A stretch of DNA of 64,000 nt from Sinohyriopsis cumingii (Eukaryota; Mollusca; Bivalvia; Unionida; Unionidae): NCBI GenBank assembly GCA_028554795.2, contig CM068839.1, positions 12,303,220 through 12,367,219 of the forward strand, in the 5' to 3' direction. A program made the position numbers and the translations under genes. The notes beneath the pieces were generated by a model that did not search any database, was not told where the DNA came from, and saw only the letters and a list, made by a program, of their open reading frames with translations. This document shows positions 28,690-41,756 of this stretch, one piece after another; position 1 is the first letter of the stretch, and each line of letters opens with the position of its first letter.

Positions 28690-31545
28690 CCGTAAATTGT
28701 CCACTACTCCAGATTTGCTCTTCTTGGTTTGTGGGATTTGTATCTGTAGTAAACACTTGGGTACATTTTAATGACCTGAAATTCTTTTTAGAAAAAGAAT
28801 AGACCGCTGAAAAGAGGCAAACAAACTTAAAATTATGCTAGAAAATGAAGATGTTATTTTAAAAGGTATAAACAGGTGCTTTATACTGTGTTTTAATAGT
28901 TTGTTCATATTTCATCATTTGCTACATGTAGTTGATAAGTAGATAAGTTTTTATTTGCTTTTAATTTAAAGTTAATATATATTTTTTTCTTTCTTTTCAT
29001 GCCTGTGTTTCTTTGATGGATGACAGCAAATCAAACGGGTGTAAGTACTGTATTATTATTTTGGGGGTTAAAGAAAGAACCACTTGCATGTTTTGTTTAT
29101 GTACTTTTCACAACCCTGATTCATTTTATCATTATGCATCACAGTTGTGCATTGCCTGCTTGGATACAATGTGATGCAATACATTTAATGAAACTTGGAT
29201 GATCATATAACACACATGGTATCATGGAGTTATAAAGCAGTACAATACACATTATCACACAGTTGGTACACTTTGCCTATAGTTTAATATTTTTAATATT
29301 AAAATATGTGAACATATCACTTTATGTAATTCTGATTGGTCCAAATAAGCCCATGAAATTATTGTGCAGTATTCTGTTTACTGATTGGCTGCGATCATGT
29401 GAAAACCATTTTAACCCAGCTTTCTGGAATGTTGTGTTTTCAATTAACATTTTGGTGGCCATTTTTCAACTTGACTCGCAAAAGGAAATTGAGGACAAAT
29501 TATCTTGGTAGTCAGAATATAGACAATTTACCACCGCAGGTATAACAATATCATCATAAGAAAAATGGCTTAAAACTCCAAGACAAGAACAAAAGTAAAA
29601 CTAATGGTATTGCTTAATTGATAGCAAGTGTCGGGTGGGGTGGAGGTGGGGCGGTATATCTGTAACACAGAATCTACCCTATATACAAGCATGGTTTAAA
29701 TGATTACTTACAGAAGTAAATAAACTCACCTCTGTTCACAGAAGAATGTGGACATAAACTGGTCTCCCAAGTAACAGAAATTTATCCAACAACAGCATAT
29801 TTACGCAGGTAGGTAGGTCCTAGGCATGATTTCATTCCAGAGATATTGATGAATATCACTCACATGTATCCATCATCAGCCATGCTATTTTCATTTCTTA
29901 TTAGGCCTGGAGAAGATAAGACTGCTAACAGCAACTTTTAACTTAGGTACATTATATTCAGTATCTAAAGCATTTCCTTTTTCTTCCATTTTCCTTTTCC
30001 TCTCTGTTGCTTAATTTTCATTTCTTGCTATCAAAATGATAACATTCTACGATGTATATTGAATCATCACATTCAGAAAAATAGTATTTCCAGTGGCAAT
30101 ATCAGTGCACTGTAATGTGAATGATCTTTCTAAACAGATCATTTGCTTGCTACCAAAATGGAATCAATTCTGTTAAAAAAAAAAAATTGTTGACAATCAA
30201 CCAATTTAGTGATGTGATTCACAATAAATAATTTAACAATAATACTTACTTTATTGACAAATAATTTTGGTATTATTAGTAATGTGTCCATTCCCAAGAC
30301 TCATCATTCACCATGTATGGCATGTAGGGTCACCTCAGTATACATTTATCAGACCATTAAACAAATATCACTGTATCTAACTGTTACATAAAAAATAAAA
30401 CAAACTTGTGCTGTGAAATCTACATGTATATTTTTTTTGTTCTACAATTATGATTTTTAAATTATTTTTAATCACGTACAGGCCAATGACAAGTGTCTTT
30501 TAAAAATCAACTTGCTCGAAATGTCCTTGTCTAATTTTCAACTAATTTTCTTGTCCTTGAGAAACATACTAATTTGGAGTTCTGATACCAGTAATGTACA
30601 ATATATGGTGGAATCATTATTTAATAATATTTTTTAAGTGCAATATAACAATCACCATTTGCAGCTTCAATGTCAGTCCTGATAATCATTCCGCAAATCT
30701 GTCTCCATTACATGTTAGAAATAAACCTTGGATGTAAACAATTGCCTTTATTGAACTGCCTTCATGTCCATGGATGTTATTGCATCATAATAACTTCATG
30801 GCGTCACATTGAATAGATATGTCAGAACAGCAATGCAAGGAATAGTTGCAGAGAGTTCAAAGTTGCGGGAATTGGATTAAATATTAAATGTGCAGATATT
30901 TCATTGATTGTTGAAACATCAAGTGTTATATTCAAGACCTATCATAATATAAGACAGTCCTTTGCACATCCATTTGTCAAAAACTCGTAAATTGGGGAAG
31001 TATCATTATGTATAACTCCGAGTCACTATCAAAAAGTTGAAATTATTCAACTTGCATTGGAAAGAGATGAGAATGTTTTAAATGACCTAGAATGTTTGTG
31101 AACTATTCAGGTCGCTGGGATATTTATGAAACAAGGATTAACCATGAAGTTACAAATGACTGAACTGTTTATTTGTCTTTCATTCATAACTGCTTGGTCA
31201 GTTCTGCAGTTAATCCAGTTTTACAAACAGCCAAGGTGGTCCAGATAGAATTTTTTTCTAAGAAATTTTTGGTGATGAAAATGTATTTTTCTATGTAAAT
31301 TACTTCACTGATGTACAGTCAAGGCATTTTTTTTTTGCTTCGCAGAGCTTGTGGTATTTTTGAATGAATCATAAACATCCCATTTTTAACTCTATGTTTG
31401 GGTAGGGTGCTCCAATTTTCTTTCAGCTTGGATATTTTTTTTTACCTCAAGGCTCAAGATAAATATTTTTTTAACTAATGTACCAGATGTGACAAGTATG
31501 TTTTGTGCTGTAAATCACAGGAAGAATATTTTTTCAAGCTTTCTC
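28690..31545. other. AT-rich non-coding stretch
   Basis: No exon, RNA gene or known repeat I can support. Confidence 0.45.
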
Positions 31546-31812
31546 TGACCGCTTCGGTGGCCTAGTATGTCCACCTCAAAAGCAGGAGGTCGTTGGTTCA
31601 AACCCAGGCGAGTCATACCAAAGACTTACAAAAATGGTACTAACAGCTGCCTCGCTAGGCGCTCAGCCTGGTGGCCTGGTGTCAGGGTAATGTGACTGCG
31701 GCACGATGCCCCAGTGCTAGACATCACAGTAAACTGCCACACTGCAGACATCATAGTGATATGACTGTAAAAATTGTTAAAGCTATGTTCAAAATCCTAA
31801 TCACACACACAC
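31546..31812 (+). mobile_element. tRNA-derived SINE, family 2, copy 3 (most complete)
   Basis: tRNA-like head with A-box-like TGGCCTAGTATG and B-box GGTTCAAACCC. The body includes AATGGTACTAACAGCTGCCT, GGCCTGGTGTCAGG, CCAGTGCTAGACATCACAG and AACTGCCACACTGCAG, with a (CA)n tail. Copies also at 11165, 20005 (minus) and 44290 (minus). Confidence 0.9.
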
Positions 31813-33179
31813 TCAATCTTTCTCAAACTTGCCCCCCCCCCCCCCCCCCGGCGAAAATTGAATGGTCTGAGCCTAACTTTGGTACAGCTTATCAGTAATT
31901 GTCACCTGGAGATTCTGCTTGTTTAGCAACCTGCAGAACATTAAACATTTTCACTACCAGGTATCCGGAGAGACTGTTACTGTCTGAATTTATTTTGTAA
32001 GATATTGATTATTTCAGGGGTAGGGGGCAGGGATTTAAAAATAAGGAAGAAAAAAGACCCCCATGTGGCTTTAAAAATATACTTGCATTTTTATAGTTGT
32101 ATCAGTTTAAAAAAATAAGATGTAAAAGTAAATGTATGCAAATGAAGAAAAAAATATTGTAGGTCGAAAGATAATCCTGGCCCTTTTTCTGAAATTCAGT
32201 ATTATAGCTAGTCCATTAAGCACTTCTCAACAATGTACATGTAGTGTATGATCCATTTGTCATCAGGTATGTACAGCATATATTTTTATAGTACATACCG
32301 TACTATTAGCACGAGTGTTGCTTGTGGAAAACGCCACTAAAAAGGGTATGACAATCGAAGCATCAGACTGTTCCTGTGTCACTGTATTAATGATGAACTC
32401 GTATCGATACTCTAAATTAAACACCATTTAGGTGTAAGCGGATGTTTTGGGTGTATGATAACTGGCAAGTTGGTAGCCAAACAGAACGTAATGTACACAT
32501 TCAAGTACTAACAACTAATTTAAATTATGTAATACAAGAATTTAACAAGCTTTCTCCTTCACAAGATATTTTTGTTTAAGAGTCTTATTTATTGTAGCCT
32601 CCAATTCTTTACATGTATTTAACAGTATTTTATTGTAGAAGTGTTACAGCATTATAATTAATACCGTTAATACACAGATCTCCGGTTGACGAGAGTTCTA
32701 GATTTATGTACCACCTAAGGTTAGCAAAGGTCATGATTAATATCAAGGAAGTAATTTTTTCTTTCTTTCTTCACATCATAAGCCTTTATTGTAATAGTTT
32801 ACGTTGGAAGGTTTCTGGATTATGTGTTTGAATTGAGCATGATTCATCAGCCCCATTGTATCTTTGTTTGGAATCACCCCTGCGTTCAAGTTTTATTGAT
32901 TTTTTTTCTTCTGGTTGGTCTTTTTAAACTGAACTTGAAAATTATATGGTTTACCTGTTGTGCAAAAAAAAAAAAAAAAAAGAAATTAATTAGAGGGAAT
33001 AATAAACATTGTGTTAGCCATAAATAAATAACCTGCGCAGATTCTTAACCCTTTCAGTGAGTCATGTGTTAGTTTTGCAAGTGTTGAATGGCTGGGCTAA
33101 AATCATCAGGAGATAAACAAAGGGCTGCTAAAAGGTACAGCAGGCTGGGAGGCGTGTTCTTGCTAAGTCGGCGTATTAA
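31813..33179. other. Non-coding stretch with poly(C) and poly(A) runs
   Basis: Poly(C) at about 31832-31849 and poly(A) at about 32965-32981. Nothing coding seen. Confidence 0.45.
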
Positions 33180-33437
33180 GGGTTTGAAACAGCAAAGAAA
33201 GCTGGCAGCTGTTCGCACTGTGTGTTTGTGTATATTAATATATTTATATATAGACAGATAAATCCCGGCTAGACTAACATGGCTACTTGTTAGAGGGTTT
33301 ACTGCCTTGAAGTATGCCTACACGCAGCAGCAGCAGCCAAAGATTTTGTTAACTACCCACACTAGTGCTGGTTGCGAGTGCTTGCCTAGTTCTGAAGCCA
33401 TTTCTCTTCAGTTTCCTGTTTAGCTTATCTGGGAAAG
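33180..33437 (+). promoter_or_regulatory. Putative promoter / 5' UTR of the host gene
   Basis: GC content rises sharply approaching the ATG. It contains TATTTATATATAG (~33240), a short uORF (ATGGCTACTTGTTAG, ~33280) and a (CAG)4 run. The transcription start cannot be placed from sequence alone. Confidence 0.4.
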
Positions 33438-33809
33438 ATGGCTGCTAACATGGGGAGCACAGGAGTGGGTCCCAGTCCCGGAACAGGGCTGGTTTCTAGT
33501 AGGGGTCCCGCTCCGCCCCTTCCTGAGAAGCCTCCTTCTGTAGCTGAGAGGACACGACTGTTGCGTTCAAGTTTTCGAAAAGAGGAAGCTGAGAAACCTA
33601 GGGTTATGGATAATCGAGCTAGTCCTCTGTCTGAGAAGTCAGTTAGCACTTCTTTGTCAAGTTTAAATGCTGCTAACGGGGAAAAGGAAGACTCTCCCAT
33701 CACTACTCCCAACGGCAGTACCTCCTCCCTTACAGGGGTGGGAGGTGGAGGTGGGAGTGGGCGGTATGGAGAAAAGGCCAGCACACCCACCCTTGACAGT
33801 AATTTGGAG
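33438..33809 (+). CDS. Host gene first coding exon (disordered Pro/Ser/Gly-rich N-terminus), gene unidentified
   Basis: 124 codons starting MAANMGSTGVGPSPGTG in a good Kozak-like context (GAAAGATGG) and running to a strong splice donor GAG|GTAACA (33807-33814) at phase 0; downstream of it the frame closes after 13 codons. Composition is markedly more GC-rich than the surroundings, codon use is varied, and there are no stops. The protein is low-complexity and probably disordered: a Pro-rich PAPPLPEKPP (possible SH3/EVH1 ligand), a basic RTRLLRSSFRKEEAEKPR stretch (~39-56), Ser-rich SVSTSLSSLNA, SP/TP sites, and a Gly run. These features suit the N-terminus of a large cytoplasmic or cytoskeletal/signalling protein, but I do not recognise which one. 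The rest of the gene is not visible. Confidence 0.78.
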
Positions 33810-34884
33810 GTAACAAAACCTGTTGTTAAGTTTTTACATTCCAATGAATAGTAATCCACTGCTCACAGCATAGATTGAAAATAATAGAAAATGTTCATAT
33901 TTTTAAAAAATATTTTTTTATTATTCATAATTCAAGTAACTACTGACTACCAAAAAATTTGTGTATGTGTTTATTGTTTTGCATATTTCACCATTAAAAT
34001 TTGATCATGATTTAAATTGTAGGGAAACACTTTTTGTTTATTATATTCATAACCAACTGAAAATCCAGCCCTGATTTTTCTGAAAATTAATTGCCCACAG
34101 AACCAATTTATAGAGTTTGCATACTGGTAATAAACACGAGGGGAGTCAGATAAATCATACCCCCAAATCTGTGTTCATTCTGAAGGATGATTTGTGGGTA
34201 TGATGTCAACTGTTTATTAAAACATGCAAACATTTAATGCAGACAGATTTGCCCACACTATATTGGTGTACGTTTTAGACACTGGTATTTCTCTTGTCTC
34301 TTGAGTTAATGTTAGTTGAAGGTTCTTTTGTCAGTAAGGTAATAGCATGTTTGGATCAAATCCAATGTTTGACAACTTGTAATTCACATGGAATAGCATG
34401 ACCCTGTGTCATGTGTCCAATTTGAATTTTATGCTAGATATATCAGTGTGTCTGAACTGTACGCAGGTGTGTTCTGGAAAGATTTGAATGCAGCAAAATT
34501 GTATATTTTAATTAACAGGTGGCATCATACCCACAAATCAGTATCAACACAGATTTGGAGGTTTGATATATCAGACTAACACTAAGTATGAAATGAACAC
34601 CAAATATTCAAATATTAATTGAATATATTTGGATAGGATTCGGATATTCATCAGTCTTAGTTAAGTTATCAAATCCATACTCTTTATTTTGTCTACTTTT
34701 TTATGTGTTGACCCCCCCCCCATACCACCTAGTTGCTTTGAAAACAGTGAACTCAATAAACTTAAGATAATTTAATTAAGTTTTAGGGATCTCTGAGTAA
34801 AGTTTTCAGGGACTTAGACTAAAATTAGACAAGTTTAGGTCTTAATTTTTTTGTTTATCTTTAAACTCAGTGGTGCATGACTAT
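33810..34884. other. Start of putative first intron
   Basis: AT-rich, with poly(C) near 34712. Nothing else recognised. Confidence 0.45.
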
Positions 34885-35356
34885 GCACATTCATTTAGTG
34901 CTGACGATGGACAGTAAAGAAAACAGTCATTTAGTGCTGACGATGGACAGTAAAGAAGACAGTCATTTAGTGCTGACGATGGACAGCAAAAAAACCAGTC
35001 ATTTAGTGCTGACGATAGACAGTAAAGAAAACAGTCATTTAGTGGTGACGATAGACAGTAAAGAAGACAGTCATTTAGTGCTGACGATAGACAGTAAAGA
35101 AGACAGTCATTTAGTGCTGACGATGGACAGTAAAAAAAACAGTCATTTAGTGCTGACGATAGACAGTAAAGAAGACAGTCATTTAGTGCTGACGATGGAC
35201 AGTAAAGAAGACAGTCATTTAGTGCTGACGATGGACAGTAAAGAAGACAGTCATTTAGTGCTGACGATAGACAGTAAAGAAGACAGTCATTTAGTGCTGA
35301 CGATAGACAGTAAAGAAGACAGTCATTTAGTGCTGACGATGGACAGTAAAGAAGGG
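34885..35356. repeat. 36-bp minisatellite, 13 copies
   Basis: The unit contains AGTCATTTAGTGCTGACGAT, GGACAGTAAAGAAGAC. Thirteen copies differ at a few recurrent sites (ATGG/ATAG, GAAGAC/GAAAAC/AAAAAC). It leaves a 168-codon frame open on the plus strand solely because the unit is 12 codons without a stop. Confidence 0.97.
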
Positions 35357-35407
35357 CAGAAACTTAATTATTTGTTTGGTTAACTGTGGGGACTACATCT
35401 TTGCTAC

Positions 35408-35819
35408 CCAAGGTTCCAGTATGTTAACCATATCTAAGCCTTGGCAAATCAAGCATATATTTCTGTGCTATGGGTCTGTGAATTTCATTAGATGCGGTGT
35501 CTGCTGCATCCAATCAAAATTAAGTTGTTCAAATTTGAAAACTGTTCCTACATGATTGAGACAAGGGGTGCTCACAACTTGAATGGACTCAAATACACCT
35601 GTAATAGCTTCTGCCTTGTATGTAGTCATAATTTCGATGTTAAACTTAGAAAGTAGACAGTTGCCTGTACCATTTTCTACCGATTTACAGTGCACCACTG
35701 TTACTTGCTGTTGGTTAGTTGTCATTACTTCCTGCAGTGTGCAACTCATGAAATCCAATAGATGTCACTAGGATAAAGCACTGATATATGTAAATAGGGT
35801 TAACATATTGGAACCTTGG
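35408..35819. mobile_element. 412-bp TIR element
   Basis: Terminal inverted repeats of 22 bp beginning CCAAGGTTCCAGTATGTTAA (left 35408-35429, right 35798-35819) with one mismatch. No clear target duplication; the right flank GGGACTAT resembles GGGACTAC 18 bp before the left end. An ~93-codon frame on the minus strand (starting ATGAGTTGC) fills much of the interior but has no recognised domain. Confidence 0.75.
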
Positions 35820-36023
35820 CAGGGACTATCTTGAAACTTTTTATGTGAAATGGTTTGTTCACAAAGTCTCACAGACATGTGGCTGTTTTCGGTAAATATG
35901 GATATGTTGATTGCAGCCTTCTGGAGTTGTGGCACACATACACAGCTGGTCGTCTAAGCCTTTACATACCAGGAAAGAAAAGCTCAGAAAAATAATGTTG
36001 GACATTAATTCCATGGAGGCAGT

Positions 36024-36169
36024 TATAGTTAATCCTGCATACTACAGTTATAGTCAATCCTGCATACTACAGTTATAGCTAATCTGCATACTACAGTTAT
36101 AGCTAATCCTGCATACTACAGTTATAGCTAATCCTGCATACTACAGTTATAGCTAATCCTGCATACTAG
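36024..36169. repeat. 25-bp minisatellite, 6 copies
   Basis: Unit TATAGCTAATCCTGCATACT plus ACAGT, with one 24-bp variant. Confidence 0.95.
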
Positions 36170-36321
36170 TATCATTCTGCACTCTATCTCATCATCATGC
36201 CGCAGAAAGTTTACTCCAGTATATTTTCAGGTTTGGTCTTTTAAGTAATTACATAGATCAAAAATACAAGTTCGGTTAGACTCGGAGACTGCCATGTTAT
36301 TTATTTTTTTCTAAGTAATGC

Positions 36322-36408
36322 AGATGTCAGCCTCATACCTCCAAGATCCACATGTCAGCCTCATACCTCCAAGATCTACATGTCAGCCTCGTACCTCCAA
36401 GATCTCAT
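36322..36408. repeat. 28-bp tandem repeat, 3 copies
   Basis: Unit ATGTCAGCCTCATACCTCCA plus AGATCTAC, three near-identical copies. Confidence 0.95.
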
Positions 36409-36949
36409 GTGCTACTCTTTTGTTCTAATGCCTCTCTGAAAATGACTAAACTTTTTCATGGGATTACCTTTTTACCCATGAAACTGAAACTTGATTGAGG
36501 CAGGGAACTAGTTCACTGGTACCTGGCCTTCGGTTTCATTATACTGTTTACAGAATCCCCGAAGTAATTTCACACATATTGCAGATGATGAGCATTGTTC
36601 TCCCAGCAACCAAGAACAGTAATTAAAACCTGCACTGCACATCCAGTACATGCACCAGTTGCATAGTTTCTTGTGAAATCTGACTACATGTATAGTAGGA
36701 AAAATATGCTTATTACAGTTTGGACAAAATTCTTAAAATTGAATTTTTTGCATAATTTGAATGCATTTGATACCTTTTTCCCCATTAATTTCTTTGCTTA
36801 AATGTTGCGAAACATAGCTTATTAGAGCTCTGAATTTTGACTTACAATTTTTTACTACAGCAACTTCTTCCATGGCTTGCCTAGGTAAATCCGCATACTT
36901 TTTCCTTACATATCCCACTCTTTCCCTCCATTTTATATTATTTGTCTCC

Positions 36950-37200
36950 TCCTGCTATGAATGCATCTTTGAAGTTTGGTTAAAAGAATTTGAAAAAATA
37001 TTCTACTTGCAGTTTTGGTATATTTTACATTTGATCCCAACCTACCGATCCTGTGAAGACCAAATATTTTAATCTTTTTTCAAATGTTGACCACATGGGT
37101 AACCTGTGTATTAAATTTGGTGAATTTCCACCCTTTATTTTAAGAGGAGAAAGAGTTATAAACAGATGGACAGATGATGAAGATATCACAGTATCTCACT
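36950..37200. repeat. Probable decayed dispersed repeat
   Basis: AATTTGGTGAATTTCCACCC, AGGAGAAAGAGTTATAAACA and GATGGACAGATGATG have the style of a common mollusc/echinoderm dispersed repeat ending in GACGGACGGAC-like sequence. Only one copy in this window, so low certainty. Confidence 0.35.
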
Positions 37201-37739
37201 TCTACCCTCACCCCACCCCACAATCCCCATTGTTGTTAAAGTATGGCAATCAGTGTCTCTTGACCAGACTTGATACATTCAGTCTGAGCCAGAAGAAACA
37301 TAATACTGTCATACTGTTTCACTGACCACATGCATGCAAGTACATTACCACCTGTATATGGTTTCATTTTTACATGTGTTAATGATAAATGTTTACCAAA
37401 CTTCCTGATATTTCATTGAGAAAAAAATTATTAGCTTTCCTGTATGTTTTGTTTTGCGTAAAGGTGTAACTTTTGGGATGGTCACAACTGCTTGGTGCGA
37501 GAGCCACTGACTAAACTAGTGAAAATAAAAGAAACCTTTACATATAATTTTCATTCCATATTTACAAACTATTTGCTTGTAAATTCTGGGGCACTGAAAT
37601 TTGTATGTTTCTGCGTTATTACTGAGTAATATGTTTGTGTGCTCAGTCTTTTTTTTAAACTTTAGTCATGGAATATGCCTTGTGTGACTGATGTTTAAGA
37701 AAATATATGCAGCAGAACAGATGGTAATATTACTGATTT

Positions 37740-38350
37740 GATATAAGTATGGCTCCATGGCATCCATCTTGAAAATCTAGTTATTGCTATTTGACCTTAG
37801 TGGAAAGTCATATTGACATGAGGGTTTTGCCAGAAGACTAATGATAATGTCAAGTTGGTCCTGCCAATTTGATCTCAAATATGACTACCATGGCAACCAC
37901 CTTGAAAATCTTCACTCCTTTTCCAAAGTGGTAAGATGTATGAGCACTGGATTTTCAGCAGAATACTTCTTATGGTATCTAGTTGCTCCTGATGAAAAGT
38001 GATGTAGACCTGCCATTCATTATGGCTACCATGGTAGCTGTCTGAAGGTCTTTTTACGTGTATTGTTACTCCTATAGAATTAATAGTCATAATGACATAG
38101 GGTTCTCACCCAAAGTCTTCAAATTATATTTAGTAGTCCTAAATGAAAATAGTGCCCAGCAAACATCCAAGATGATTTCCAGAATGAACAATGTGAATGG
38201 ATGGTCACATTGGCATGGAATTTACACCTAAAGTTTTCTAATGCTGTCTGGTTTTTCCAAATAAATGAAAGTTGTGCATATCTTACATACGATATGTTTG
38301 TCACAGTGGCTAATTTGAAAATCTTGTCACTCAAGAATATCAGAAGTCAG
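37740..38350. repeat. Dispersed ~140-bp repeat family, degenerate units
   Basis: ATGGCATCCATCTTGAAAAT, CATATTGACATGAGGGTTTT, CTACCATGGCAACCACCTTG, AGTCCTAAATGAAAATAGTG: four or so units of the family described at 26720-28190. Confidence 0.65.
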
Positions 38351-40289
38351 CAGTTAAAAGGAAGAAATAGTCTTGTCTTGAATTCATGTAAATCATGTCA
38401 GACAGTAGAGTATCATTCTATTGAGGCACTCTTGTTTAGAAATTATGGTGAATCACACAATAGCTTCCTAGAATTAACCCTGATGTGCAAGCAGACGAGC
38501 TTCTACTGCTGTTATTAAGATTGCAAATTAAGTTTTTCCAAGTTCCAAGAGACTGCCAACAAACATAAAGTTCTCCACAAGTAGGGATTGTGCCAGAAAA
38601 GAAAGCCAAAGACATCGTTTCAAACTTACATTTTCGATGTATTAAGAATTCTGTTGAAATTGAGTGTCACTCTCTCAACTATCTAAATGTTATTGACACA
38701 TTGGTCCAAGAGTGTGGGAAACTTAGATACAATCTTCTGCCATTTTGGGCCTGTTTGCTTCTTAGAGTCACCTGTTGATTGGATTGTGATACCTGGTGAA
38801 CTCTTTGGGACTTGTACCTCAGTCATTGCGATCAGAAGGCGGTGGTGCCCTTTGATATTTTCAAGTACATTGCAGGGAGAGGTTGCTGTCTCATTTGAGA
38901 GTAAAACAGCATGTCATCACGGTTTGTATCAGATTTGTGCAGATAATTAAATTGCAACCGTCTTATTTATGTCAGGGCCCAGGTGATTTGCTCAGTTGTA
39001 TGAATGGAAGGACAATGGAGATGTTCTCTTGGATAGGTCTTTGTAATGTGGTGGTGGTGGTTATCAATAGATAGAGAAAGATTGACCTTGGTGTTATAGC
39101 TGAGATCAAATGAATAATAAAAGTTTGACGTTAATTGATGGTATAAATGGAGATGTGAGCATGAGATGTACAGTAGAAAGCCCTGGAAACAGAATACAAT
39201 TAAATCAACATGATAAAATTGTACAAGACACTTGAAGGATACGCTTCTACTAGAAAATAATTACCAAAAGTTTTAAAAATGCAATTAGCAGCTCTGATTA
39301 CACAAATGTGCAACATATCATCTTAAGTATAGTGAGCCGTATGAACTTAATTGTCCAGCATGTCTACGTAACATTATAACTGGTTGCAGGTCATTCCAGA
39401 TTCAATAGAGGTGGTAGGTTGTGAGTGATTTATTCCCTCTGGCTTCCCATATGTTGCTGCCTACAGTGGCCCCTTTCATGGATCCAGCCTCTTATGGGTT
39501 ATTAACTGCTATATGGATTGTCTCTCATACATACCATGGGGCAATTTCATTTTAAAATAAGATATATGTAACCTAAATATTCTGTTTGGTCTTTTATTTC
39601 TTCAACAGAATACTCCTAACTTGTTACTATAGAGATAGTCATGGTTTTCTATATAAAAAAAATACATGAACTGCTAATATGGTTTCAGGTCATAGCCTTT
39701 CATTTGATAAGATATAAATTTTAGCCTATTTTTTTTCCATAAACTAAATAATATTGCACAGGAAGATGAATTGATTTCCCCAACATAACGACTTCCAAAA
39801 TGTTCTTTTGGACAGTTTTTATGAGAAAACCTACTTGTTACTTTCCTCAAAGTCATGATCTCAACATTAGTCTAATTTTTGAGGTGGTGGTAAGCCATTT
39901 ATAAAACATGAAACTGCATGGAAATAAACCTCAAGCCATTCCTTATCCAATTGGAATTTAGGTTTATCTTACTTATGTTATTAACAGACGTGCTTTTCAC
40001 CATAATTTTTCAAGCTGATGTGGCAGGGTACATTTCAGCAAACTAGTTTTAAACAAAATGTCATAAAATGTATTTTCATGTCAGAAATTAAAATTGTATG
40101 TTGATATATTTTGACCTGTAAAATCTTTGAAGTTTTTCAATTGAGGCATGCATGTAAATCATTAGAATTGGGATTTTAAAATGAATTGAGATGTTTGTAT
40201 ACAACGGGTATACATGTATTGTGTTTGTACAGTACATGAGTGTATACAGTGGATATACATTGTTATGCATATTTAATTGTGTACTTAAC
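38351..40289. other. Non-coding stretch
   Basis: Several 60-100-codon frames overlap here on both strands without recognisable domains or consistent composition. No feature supported. Confidence 0.4.
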
Positions 40290-40730
40290 TTTTGTTCGTG
40301 ATTGAAAGTTTGAAATTTTTTACATTCTTCCCACCTTCCTTAATAGCTGATCTCTGCAAAGTTTAAACTTAGATAAATATTTCAACAAGTAACAATGCTG
40401 TTTCGGCAACATTTCAACGATTGGGCATGCTGAATAAAATCATTTCATCCTCTCGTGACCAGTTCCCTGTCACATTTATAAAACAGAACCTAATTAATGA
40501 TTAAACATGCCTGCACCAGACCTTTTAAAGTACCATATCCTTACACATGCCATGGATTATTTGTCTGTGTAAAATCACATACATTAATTTAATGTTACTG
40601 TATATCACAATGACACCTGCACATTCAAAGACATCTTTCAGAATCATGATGTTACAGTTTTGATTGGTCAAGTGAAATTCATGTTTTATTTCTAGTTTTA
40701 AATTTGGTTTGAGTGTAATCATCATAAATG
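40290..40730. repeat. Unclassified ~400-bp dispersed repeat, copy 1
   Basis: Shares an ordered series of blocks with 49030-49390: CTGATCTCTGCAAAGTTTAA, AATGCTGTTTC, ACATGCCATGGATT, ACATACATTAATTTAA, ACAATGACA. No TIRs or coding sequence. Confidence 0.7.
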
Positions 40731-40980
40731 TAGTATGTTCTCTTGTATCCCAAAATGAAAAATGTCATTCTGCCATTAGCTGTGTCTGTGATGGTTTCTG
40801 TGAGAACCTAATTAAATACTGATCGTGTTTTGATGTCTGACTTGTGGAAGTATTTGTTGTGTTGTTTCATGCAGTTAAAAGCAGACCATCTTTGTATTGT
40901 TACATTATCTTTGTATTTTGTATCAAATCAAAAAAAGGGTGGTAAATAAAAGAAAAGTTAACAGGTATGCACATTCTAGC

Positions 40981-41120
40981 TGTCATGGATATGTGTCAGA
41001 TCAACTCATTTCAATTGGTCATGTGTCAGATCAACTCATTTCAATTGGTCATGTGTCAGATCAACTCATTTCATTTGATCAGTGGTCATGTGTCAGATCA
41101 ACTCATTTCAATTGATCAAT
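40981..41120. repeat. 30-bp tandem repeat, ~4 copies
   Basis: Unit TCATGTGTCAGATCAACTCA plus TTTCAATTGG; the third copy carries a short insertion. Confidence 0.95.
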
Positions 41121-41550
41121 CAAACTGTTATAAATATTATTATGTAAAAATAAAGTAATATAATTCAGCTACCTTAAATTAGGCTGCATATTCGCAAATG
41201 TGATCAAAGATATCAAGGCAACCAAGAGAAATGAGTGCTTGGTGAATAAAAACTTTTTCACATATGGTTCATTTTGGAGAAATGAGTCACAAAGTTAATT
41301 AGTATACTTATATAATCCAGAATTTGCACTTAGAGATTTCCTCAAAGATGAGTTTCAATATTACTTGCATTGAAATCCTGGCATCAATAATTTACTTATA
41401 AAACATTTGACAAAATCAAATATTGACATTGAAAGTTGTTTCACAAAAATGTCACTTGGTTTTGAAATAAAAGGAATCTTGTTTTGTTTTAAAGCAGCAT
41501 ACAGCAGTGATGTAATACACAGTTTTTGCAATCACATTATGGTTGTTGAA

Positions 41551-41756
41551 ACTGCTTAAGGGTCATGTTCTGGTGACTATGTTATTAACATAATCGCTAA
41601 TTTTATTAGCCAGTCAGATGAAGTCTTGTATCTTTGCTTTTGGGAGTCTGAGTTTGCATCAATATGTGCCAAATGATTTGATTTACTTTCAGCTTTCTGA
41701 AAGCTGCTTGTCTGTTGGCTAATTAATAGGTCACCAGAACGTGACCCCTAAGCAGT
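41551..41756. mobile_element. 206-bp foldback MITE
   Basis: 27-bp terminal inverted repeats beginning ACTGCTTA-RGGGTCA, then YGTTCTGGTGAC (left 41551-41577, right 41730-41756), two mismatches. Complementarity continues inward (TTATTAGCCAGTCAGA against TCTGTTGGCTAATTAA), so most of the element can fold on itself. No target duplication recognised. Confidence 0.82.

Noticed and set aside
34877..35383. 168-codon open frame with 12-residue repeats (SHLVLTMDSKED)
   Set aside because: Exists because the 36-bp minisatellite unit is stop-free and a multiple of three; unit differences are mostly amino-acid-changing and there is no promoter, splice or domain evidence.
17915..36408. CRISPR-like arrays (55-, 48-, 36-, 25- and 28-bp repeats)
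   Set aside because: Units are head-to-tail without unique spacers, and the sequence is animal in character.
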